NCBI GenBank assembly: GCA_903927685.1
Contig: CAIYOB010001598.1
Coordinates: 1-5,090, forward strand
DNA: 5,090 bases
Direction: 5' to 3'
DNA from: an uncultured Planctomycetaceae bacterium
GTDB taxonomy: Bacteria > Planctomycetota > Planctomycetia > Pirellulales > Pirellulaceae
The notes beneath the pieces were generated by a model. That model was given only the letters and a program-made list of their open reading frames with translations, was not told the origin of the DNA and made no database searches. Below, piece after piece: positions 1-5,090 of this stretch (position 1 is the stretch's first letter; each line of letters opens with the position of its first letter). The translations under genes were made by a program, and so were the position numbers.

Positions 1-71
1 GCCGGCAGGCGACGGCCTGGGTGGCCGCCTCCGGCTGATCCGCCGTCGCCTGCCGGCTCGGCGTTAAACGA
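1..71. repeat. Inverted pair of a REP-like palindromic repeat, left copy cut by window edge
   Basis: Positions 1-16 are the exact reverse complement of 42-57, giving 16-bp arms around a 25-nt loop. The right arm belongs to a 32-nt unit at 40-71 on the minus strand. Read on that strand it begins TCGTTTAACGCC and ends GGCGACGGCGG. It matches the unit at 3814-3845 at 29 of 32 positions. The left arm looks like the inner part of a second, plus-strand unit whose TCGTTTAACG head would lie just before position 1. The pair sits 37 bp beyond the tatC stop codon. There is no T-run beside it, so it is not an intrinsic terminator by sequence. What is seen is the repeat; calling it REP-like is inference. 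Confidence 0.8.
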
Positions 72-108
72 ACTGAGCCGAAATGGGGAAGTTATTTCGT
101 GAGCGTTG

Positions 109-1206
109 CTACGGTTCGTATCCCTCCGAAAATGGGCTCTTATTCCGCGGCATCCAGCGGCACATGGCGATGCCCAGGAAATACAGCCCGGTCATCGGCA
201 GCGCCATCAGCAGCATCGTGATCGGGTCGGCCGTCGGCGTGATCACCATGGCCGCCACGAAGATGATCAGCACGGCCAGCCGCCATTTGCTCAGATAGAC
301 CTCGACCGTGAAAATGCCGACGCGATGGAGAAACAGCATGACGAGCGGCAACTGAAACGCCACGCCGAAGGCGAGCGGCAACAGGAGGACGAATCCCAGC
401 CACTCGCTGATCCGAGGATCCGGATCGATCTGCATCGCCGCGTTGAATCCGAACAGGAAGTTCAACACGTACTTGAAAGCCAGGAAAAACGCGGTTGACG
501 CACCGGCCAGGAACAGCAGCAAGCTGAACGGCAAGTAGATGTGGACGTAGCGTTTCTCGTGGGGATACAGCCCTGCCGCCACGAAATTCCAAATCTGAAG
601 GAAAACGTAGGGACTGGATAGCACCAAGCCGACGACAAAGCCCGCCTTCATCCAGATCATGAACGCTTCCTGCGCGTTCAGGGCTTTGACCACGGTCTGA
701 ATCGGACGCCAGACACGGGTGGCAACCAGCGGTGCCGTCGGCATCGGCAGATTCGCGCCGAGGACAATTGACGGCTCGGTGCCTGCTTCGCCTCCCAGGC
801 TCGGCGGGACGGGGCTCTTCGCGGCACCTGCCTCCCCGGCTGGAACGTCCTTCACGCCCGCCGAGGCGGATAACTTGGCAACCCGCTGCCACTCGGCGGC
901 TTCGACATACACCTTCTCAAAGACCAATCGGTTCTCCTCGACGAACCGGTGCACGTCGCGCGGCAACTCCTGGCCATAATCCCTCTGCAAATCGCCAATC
1001 GCCTTGCTGATGTAGTGGTCTTCCAACGCCTGCTTCAGGGGCGTCTGAATGTAGGCAACGACCCAGTTGGCAAATGCTAAACCGACAAAGAAGCCCAAAA
1101 TCAAGCCGAGCACCGCTTTGAATAGCGAGACCCGCAATTCCTCCAGGTGGTCGCCGAAGGACATCGTCGTGGCGGCAAACAGGTCATCGTCGGGACGCTT
1201 GGGCAT
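109..1206 (-). CDS. tatC: Sec-independent (twin-arginine) protein translocase subunit TatC
   Basis: TatC is the polytopic inner-membrane protein that, with TatB-type partners, recognises twin-arginine signal peptides and recruits TatA to export folded proteins. The 365-residue product starts with the cytoplasmic N-terminal motif FGDHLEELR (17-25), followed by TM1 (about 28-50). The family core resumes at EAFMIWMKAGF (180-190), then LSSPYVFLQIW (196-206) and GLYPHEKRY (212-220). Glu217 matches E. coli Glu103 of the signal-peptide site. Later hydrophobic segments lie near 222-250, 268-295, 310-323 and 329-349; Gln285 occupies the TM4 polar position (Glu170 in E. coli), and TPTADP (323-328) holds the conserved Asp. 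TatC is usually about 250 residues; the surplus is an extra stretch of roughly 100 residues between TM1 and TM2 (about 58-170), charged and helical-looking at first, then Pro/Gly/Ala-rich. The ATG at 1206 is preceded by AGGAGT (minus strand, 1223-1218) at 11-nt spacing, slightly long. It is transcribed divergently from the SAM hydrolase gene; no tatA or tatB is adjacent. Confidence 0.97.
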   Translation of the reverse strand: MPKRPDDDLFAATTMSFGDHLEELRVSLFKAVLGLILGFFVGLAFANWVVAYIQTPLKQALEDHYISKAIGDLQRDYGQELPRDVHRFVEENRLVFEKVYVEAAEWQRVAKLSASAGVKDVPAGEAGAAKSPVPPSLGGEAGTEPSIVLGANLPMPTAPLVATRVWRPIQTVVKALNAQEAFMIWMKAGFVVGLVLSSPYVFLQIWNFVAAGLYPHEKRYVHIYLPFSLLLFLAGASTAFFLAFKYVLNFLFGFNAAMQIDPDPRISEWLGFVLLLPLAFGVAFQLPLVMLFLHRVGIFTVEVYLSKWRLAVLIIFVAAMVITPTADPITMLLMALPMTGLYFLGIAMCRWMPRNKSPFSEGYEP

Positions 1207-1443
1207 GGCTACGGCAAACTCCTAATCGCTGGGCGAACAAAGGTCAGCGGCCGGCTTCGGGCAAGTCACAACATCGAGGGCCGACAACGCCGAAGCCCGC
1301 AAAGCGGCGGGGCGAGGACCATACAGAAGGAAACTGCCGCACCAGCGGATTGAGGTCAGGTCAAGCGGTACGGATGGAACCGCACCGCCGAGACCATCAT
1401 AATATCCAGTGTCGCAGCCGACAAGCACTAAGGAGCAACCGCA
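1207..1443. promoter_or_regulatory. Divergent intergenic region between tatC and the SAM hydrolase gene
   Basis: These 237 bp must hold the promoters of both flanking genes, since they are transcribed away from each other. I could not find a convincing -35/-10 pair. The best plus-strand candidate is an AT-rich patch with TAATAT at 1400-1405, about 40 bp before the start codon, but it has no good -35 at the usual distance. The Shine-Dalgarno AGGAG at 1431-1435 serves the plus-strand gene. An 8-bp inverted repeat (GGCTTCGG at 1253-1260, CCGAAGCC at 1290-1297) is present but has a long loop and may be chance in GC-rich DNA. Confidence 0.4.
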
Positions 1444-2241
1444 ATGTCTCGTTCGCTGATCACGCTGACCACCGACTTCGGAGTCGGAAGTCCTTACGTA
1501 GCCGAAATCAAGGGAGTCATCCTGGCCATTCAGCCGCAGGCCGCCCTGGTCGACATCTCCCATGCCATCGCGCCCCAAGACATTCGCCAGGGTGCCCTCG
1601 TCCTGGAGGACGTGACACCGCGCTTCCCCGCCGGCTCGATCCATGTCGCCGTCGTCGATCCCGGCGTCGGCACGGAACGCCGTATTCTGGCGGCGGAGAT
1701 CGGCGGGCGATACTACATCGCTCCCGACAACGGTCTGCTGTCCCGCGTGAGCAGCGCCGTTCCCGCGGCCCGGATGGTCGCCCTGACGCGAGCTGAGTAC
1801 TGGCTGCCGACGGTCTCGGCGACCTTTCACGGCCGGGATATCATGGCCCCGGTCGCCGCCCACCTGAGCCTGGGAACACTGCTGGAAGATCTGGGGCAGC
1901 CCTGCGACCGCATGACGCAACTGCCGTGGCCGCGAGTCGCGGTCGAAAAGCAGCGCGTCGGCGGGGAAATCTTGGCGATCGATTCCTTTGGTAACTTGAT
2001 CACGAATATCTCTCAAGACGTCCTCGAGGCGGTCGGACTCGCGAATTCGGCCTGGGTCCAGTGCGGCGGCCGCACCATCAAAGGAGTCGTCGCCGCATAC
2101 GGCCAGTGTCCCCCGGGGACGCTGGTCGCGCTGATCGGCTCCCACGGACGCCTGGAGATCGCGGTGGTCAACGGCAGCGCCGCCGTCGAACTCCGGGCCG
2201 AGGTTGGCGACCCCGTCGCCGTGGCTCAAACGGTGACCTGA
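1444..2241 (+). CDS. S-adenosyl-L-methionine hydrolase (SAM hydroxide adenosyltransferase, former DUF62)
   Basis: Members of this family cleave SAM to adenosine and methionine using an activated water or hydroxide; related enzymes (fluorinase, the chlorinase SalL) use a halide instead. The 265-residue soluble protein has the N-terminal family opening LITLTTDFG (5-13) with Asp11 for SAM binding. The catalytic set follows: Asp72 and Arg79 in VVDPGVGTERR (70-80) and His129 in FHGRD (128-132). This corresponds to the Asp-Arg-His triad described for archaeal SAM hydrolases, with the same seven-residue Asp-Arg spacing. APDNG (93-97) is the adenosine-side motif. The C-terminal beta domain carries IDSFGNLITNIS (about 179-190), which contributes to the SAM pocket across the trimer interface. 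Halogenating relatives lack this intact triad, so hydrolase is the better call. The ATG has AGGAG 8 nt upstream. hisD follows 124 bp downstream on the same strand, but the gap is full of hairpins, so co-transcription is uncertain. Its physiological role is not clear from the context; consuming surplus SAM is the usual suggestion. Confidence 0.94.
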   Translation: MSRSLITLTTDFGVGSPYVAEIKGVILAIQPQAALVDISHAIAPQDIRQGALVLEDVTPRFPAGSIHVAVVDPGVGTERRILAAEIGGRYYIAPDNGLLSRVSSAVPAARMVALTRAEYWLPTVSATFHGRDIMAPVAAHLSLGTLLEDLGQPCDRMTQLPWPRVAVEKQRVGGEILAIDSFGNLITNISQDVLEAVGLANSAWVQCGGRTIKGVVAAYGQCPPGTLVALIGSHGRLEIAVVNGSAAVELRAEVGDPVAVAQTVT

Positions 2242-2365
2242 TCCATCTTCTTCACCCTCCCGTAAGCGGGAGGGGCGGACGCGGTAGCGGCCGGGGAAGG
2301 CTTCCCTTGCCATCCCGCCCGAACGGGCCTTTTCGGCCAAGGCCAAACAGGACAGAATACCGGCC
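2242..2365 (+). other. Hairpin-rich intergenic spacer before hisD
   Basis: Beyond the SAM hydrolase stop this gap holds several short inverted repeats. The clearest is listed separately at 2255-2274. Further on, GCCC (2317-2320) pairs with GGGC (2325-2328) and is followed by CTTTT. That structure overlaps a second hairpin, GGCCTT (2326-2331) with AAGGCC (2339-2344), so the two cannot form together. The last stem ends 21 nt before the hisD ATG. The only Shine-Dalgarno-like sequence for hisD is AGGA at 2349-2352, about 13 nt from the start, which is weak. No clear promoter is visible. Confidence 0.45.
2255..2274. repeat. Short perfect palindrome CCCTCCCG-TAAG-CGGGAGGG
   Basis: An 8-bp perfect GC-rich stem (2255-2262 with 2267-2274) closes a TAAG loop, 13 bp after the SAM hydrolase stop codon. 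It lacks a following T-run, so it is not a standard intrinsic terminator. From memory, near-identical CCCTC-CCG-GGGAG palindromes are common dispersed intergenic elements in many high-GC bacteria; I could not check this. It could protect the 3' end of the upstream message or simply be a dispersed repeat. Confidence 0.6.
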
Positions 2366-3727
2366 ATGAACAACCTGCAACCCTTGAACATCCAGCGAAT
2401 TGACACCCGCCAGGACAACGTGTGCCAGGCGCTCGACGCCCTGCGCGAAAAGCTGAGCCCGCGGGGCGATGTGGTCAGTGAACGCGGACGACAGCGGACG
2501 ATCGAAGTGTTCGGCAGTCCGCTCAGTCCCCAGCAGGTCGTCGAGAAGATCTGTGCCGACGTGCGGCGGGAGGGCTTGGCTGCCGTCTTGCGGTACGGCG
2601 AACAACTGGACGGGGCCCGCTTGTCCGCCGAGACGATCCGGGTAAGTGAAGCGGAGATCGCGGCGGCTCACCGCCAGGCAGATCCCGAATTCCTGGCCTC
2701 GATCCGCCGCATTCGGGACAACGTGCTGGAGTTCCAGCGAGCCATCCTGCACCGCGATGCGGAAGTCCAGCGGTCGGATGGGGTGCGATTGCGCCAGCGG
2801 TATGTGCCCTTGCGGCGAGTTGGCGTGTGCGTGCCCGGTGGAGCGGCGGCCTACCCGTCCACCGTCCTGATGACCGCGGTTCCGGCTCAAGCCGCCGGCG
2901 TGCAGGAGATTGCCGTCGTGGCCCCGCCGACGGCGTTTGGCGCGAACAATCCCGACGTGCTGGCCACGTGCTGGGAACTCGGCGTCCGTGAAGTCTACCG
3001 AATCGGCGGGGCCCAGGCGGTCGCGTCACTCGCCTACGGTCTGCCCGGTTTGAGTCCGGTCGACAAGATTGTCGGCCCGGGGAACTTGTTTGTGGCGTTG
3101 GCCAAGAAACACGTGTTCGGGGAAGTCGACATCGATTCGATCGCTGGCCCCAGCGAAGTGGTCGTGATCGCCGACGATTCCACGCGTCCCGACTTCACCG
3201 CCGCCGATTTGCTGGCCCAAGCCGAGCACGCGCCGGGGGCCAGTATCCTGATTACCTGGAGCCAGCGGACACTGGACGCCACCGCGGCGGAACTTCAGCA
3301 GCAAGTCGCGCGGTTGGCGCGATGCGAAGTGACCGTCCACAGTCTCGAGGCGTTTGCCGCCCTGATTCTGGTTCGCGACGCAGATGAAGCCTGTGAGATT
3401 ACCGACTCGATCGCTCCGGAGCATCTGCACATCGCCACGGATAACGCCGAGCAGTTATTGCAGAAGATCCACCATGCGGGCGCCACGTTTCTCGGCAACT
3501 ACACCCCCGTGGCCGTGGGCGACTATGTGGCCGGTCCCTCGCACGTTTTGCCGACCGGCGGGACCGCTCGGTGGGCCTCCGGATTGTCGGCCAACGATTT
3601 CCTGCGGGCCCACAGCGTGATCGCGTACACGCCGGAGGGCCTGCGCAAGGTCGCGTCCGACGTGCGGCAATTGGCCGATAAGGAAGGCTTGACCGCGCAC
3701 CGCGCCAGCGTCGATGTGCGGCTGTAG
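2366..3727 (+). CDS. hisD: Histidinol dehydrogenase
   Basis: HisD is the zinc-dependent, NAD-linked cytoplasmic enzyme that carries out the last two steps of histidine synthesis, oxidising L-histidinol via histidinal to L-histidine. The 453-residue product is full length (E. coli about 434). Motifs run in family order: GVCVPGG (153-159), [10 protein letters not shown] (165-174), [12 protein letters not shown] (214-225), the signature VDKIVGPGN (232-240) and [12 protein letters not shown] (259-270). Zinc and catalytic residues are all present: Gln285 and His288 in QAEH, Glu352 and His353 in APEHL, Asp386 in VGDY, and His445 in LTAH. Every one is offset by exactly 26 from E. coli Gln259, His262, Glu326, His327, Asp360 and His419, so there are no net indels between them and the extra length is N-terminal, before about residue 50. 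The ATG has only a weak, distant Shine-Dalgarno-like AGGA. No other his gene lies nearby. It converges on the rRNA genes. Confidence 0.98.
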   Translation: MNNLQPLNIQRIDTRQDNVCQALDALREKLSPRGDVVSERGRQRTIEVFGSPLSPQQVVEKICADVRREGLAAVLRYGEQLDGARLSAETIRVSEAEIAAAHRQADPEFLASIRRIRDNVLEFQRAILHRDAEVQRSDGVRLRQRYVPLRRVGVCVPGGAAAYPSTVLMTAVPAQAAGVQEIAVVAPPTAFGANNPDVLATCWELGVREVYRIGGAQAVASLAYGLPGLSPVDKIVGPGNLFVALAKKHVFGEVDIDSIAGPSEVVVIADDSTRPDFTAADLLAQAEHAPGASILITWSQRTLDATAAELQQQVARLARCEVTVHSLEAFAALILVRDADEACEITDSIAPEHLHIATDNAEQLLQKIHHAGATFLGNYTPVAVGDYVAGPSHVLPTGGTARWASGLSANDFLRAHSVIAYTPEGLRKVASDVRQLADKEGLTAHRASVDVRL

Positions 3728-3745
3728 CGGGGAGTGGTTCCCCGC
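3727..3745 (+). other. GC-rich hairpin touching the hisD stop codon
   Basis: GCGGGGA (3727-3733) is perfectly complementary to TCCCCGC (3739-3745), with a 5-nt loop. The stem starts at the last base of the hisD TAG. No T-run follows, so it is not an intrinsic terminator alone; it could stabilise the 3' end of the hisD message. That role is inference. Confidence 0.45.
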
Positions 3746-3753
3746 GTCAGCAT

Positions 3754-3795
3754 GCGTGCCCTCTCGTTTAGCGGAAGGCCGGCAGACGCCGGTGT
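3754..3795 (+). repeat. REP-like repeat, degenerate plus-strand copy (first of a 50-bp tandem pair)
   Basis: After a GCGTGCC lead (3754-3760) a unit begins TCGTTTAGCGG at 3764 and continues through GGCCGGCAGACGCCGG to about 3795. Ungapped, it matches the next copy at 24 of 32 positions, making it the most diverged of the four. The lead recurs before the next copy exactly 50 bp later (3804-3810), which points to a tandem duplication. Confidence 0.7.
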
Positions 3796-3803
3796 CCGGG
3801 CAG

Positions 3804-3845
3804 GCGTGCCAACTCGTTTGACGCCAAGCCGGCAGGCGCCGGCGG
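3804..3845 (+). repeat. REP-like repeat, plus-strand copy (left arm of an inverted pair)
   Basis: A GCGTGCC lead (3804-3810) is followed by a 32-nt unit at 3814-3845 beginning TCGTTTGACGCC and ending GGCGCCGGCGG. It faces the minus-strand copy at 3856-3886 across only 10 nt. The two would fold into a long, nearly perfect hairpin with a 1-nt bulge and two mismatches. Confidence 0.8.
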
Positions 3846-3855
3846 CGTGCTCGGT

Positions 3856-3886
3856 CCGCCGGCGCCTCCGGCTTGCCGTTAAACGA
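3856..3886 (-). repeat. REP-like repeat, minus-strand copy (right arm of an inverted pair)
   Basis: On the minus strand this 31-nt unit begins TCGTTTAACGG at 3886 and ends GGCGCCGGCGG at 3856. Against the copy at 3814-3845 it lacks one C in the middle and differs at two positions. It has the same orientation relative to its partner as the pair at 1-71: TCGTTT heads outside and GGCGG ends facing inwards. Confidence 0.8.
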
Positions 3887-3915
3887 AGTCGTGGATCTGG
3901 TCTTCGGCCTCCCAA

Positions 3916-3962
3916 GAAACAAAAAAAGCTCCCGCACTTTCGTGCAGGAGCTTTTGTTTTTT
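3916..3962. terminator. Intrinsic terminator of the 23S-5S operon, probably shared with convergent hisD
   Basis: The stem is 3924-3937 with 3942-3955 (14 positions) and has a 4-nt loop. Read on the minus strand, as a 5S transcript would be, the loop is GAAA closed by C-G, the one non-Watson-Crick position (3933/3946) is a G-U wobble, and the stem runs straight into a seven-T tract (3927-3921) and GTTTC. Read on the plus strand the same position is a C-A mismatch and the tail is TTTTGTTTTTT. It therefore fits best as the rRNA terminator, 6-13 nt beyond the 5S 3' end, and can also stop transcripts coming from hisD. Confidence 0.9.
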
Positions 3963-3967
3963 AATAA

Positions 3968-4076
3968 TCCCGGCGAGACCTACTTTCACGCTTTTGGCAC
4001 TATCATCGGCTCGCAGTGCTTAACTGCTGTGTTCGGGATGGGAACAGGTGTTTCCACTGCGATCTGGTCACCGGGA
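3968..4076 (-). rRNA. rrf: 5S ribosomal RNA
   Basis: On the minus strand the gene starts TCCCGGTGACC at 4076 and ends CTCGCCGGGA at 3968; the terminal TCCCGG/CCGGGA closes helix I. The conserved interior ACCTGTTCCCATCCCGAACA, CAGCAGTTAAG and GCCGATGATAGT is intact. At about 109 nt it is short for bacterial 5S: between the conserved AGU and GCCGAUG it has one nucleotide fewer than E. coli, a trait I recall for planctomycete 5S RNAs. Ends are set by helix I pairing and may be off by one or two bases. It lies downstream of the 23S gene in the same transcript. Confidence 0.95.
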
Positions 4077-4156
4077 AAGGACGTACGCGGCGGTAAGACC
4101 GCGTACGCCAACAATCTGTTGTAGCGTCGATGGCTCTTCAAGAGCGCTGAATATTA
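4077..4156 (-). other. 23S-5S internal transcribed spacer
   Basis: This spacer of about 80 bp has no tRNA. It contains a perfect 9-bp hairpin (4082-4090 with 4099-4107, 8-nt loop) next to the 5S 5' end, and a small palindrome GCTCTT-C-AAGAGC at 4133-4145 near the 23S 3' end. Both are plausible processing structures, by analogy with other rRNA operons. Confidence 0.7.

Positions 4157-5090
<934 letters not shown>

Noticed and set aside
106..498. Plus-strand frames at the tatC 3' end
   Set aside because: His/Gln/Arg-rich shadow translations antisense to the conserved TatC membrane segments, with no credible ribosome binding site.
140..892. Second minus-strand frame of 250 codons inside tatC
   Set aside because: Same strand as tatC but another frame. 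Composition is Arg/Gly/Ala-rich, and the frame overlaps conserved TatC core segments that are clearly in the annotated frame.
1350..1378. Promoter with TTGAGG at 1350-1355
   Set aside because: The hexamer 17 nt downstream (GATGGA) is a poor -10, so the match is not better than chance.
1222..2418. Long minus-strand open frame (398 codons) across the SAM hydrolase gene
   Set aside because: It is antisense to a gene with intact family motifs. Its translation is Arg/Gly/Asp-rich with no recognisable domain, as expected from a shadow frame in high-GC DNA.
2252..2890. Minus-strand open frame of 212 codons over the start of hisD
   Set aside because: Antisense to hisD, low-complexity composition and no family resemblance. 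The hisD motifs prove the plus strand is the coding one.
3754..3886. CRISPR array
   Set aside because: Repeats are inverted as well as direct, only three copies exist, and spacing is irregular (a 50-bp period and then a 10-nt gap). This fits palindromic repeats, not repeat-spacer units.
3734..4124. Small plus-strand frames between hisD and the rRNA genes
   Set aside because: They are made of the palindromic repeats, the terminator and antisense 5S sequence. They have no good start signals, and no known domain is recognisable.

Overview
The window looks like an ordinary chromosomal segment of a high-GC Planctomycetota bacterium, probably near the Pirellula/Rhodopirellula group. That assignment is an inference. 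It rests on a very short 5S rRNA (about 109 nt, one nucleotide shorter than E. coli 5S just after the conserved AGU-AA stretch), the 23S sequence, a TatC with a large extra periplasmic loop, and GC-rich palindromic repeats in the gaps. I see no phage, plasmid, transposase, CRISPR or defence genes.

Layout from left to right. Positions 1-71 hold a palindromic repeat cut by the window edge. tatC (109-1206, minus) encodes the core receptor of the twin-arginine protein export system. A 237-bp divergent gap separates it from a SAM-hydrolase (SAM hydroxide adenosyltransferase, former DUF62) gene at 1444-2241, plus. A 124-bp gap rich in hairpins follows, then hisD (2366-3727, plus), the last enzyme of histidine biosynthesis. 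After hisD comes a gap with three further copies of the repeat seen at the left edge, then a strong terminator at about 3916-3962. From the right, a 23S rRNA gene (3' third only, running off the window) and a 5S rRNA gene are transcribed on the minus strand and converge on hisD at that terminator.

The three protein genes have no evident shared pathway: protein export, SAM turnover and histidine synthesis are all stand-alone housekeeping functions here. No tatA/tatB and no other his gene lies in the window. All catalytic residues I checked in HisD and the SAM hydrolase are present, and no gene is frameshifted or truncated except the 23S at the window edge.

I do not see a new multi-gene system. 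The most noteworthy signals are the four-copy, partly paired intergenic repeat family, the roughly 100-residue insertion in the first periplasmic loop of TatC, and the shared terminator whose stem is perfect as RNA only when read from the rRNA side.
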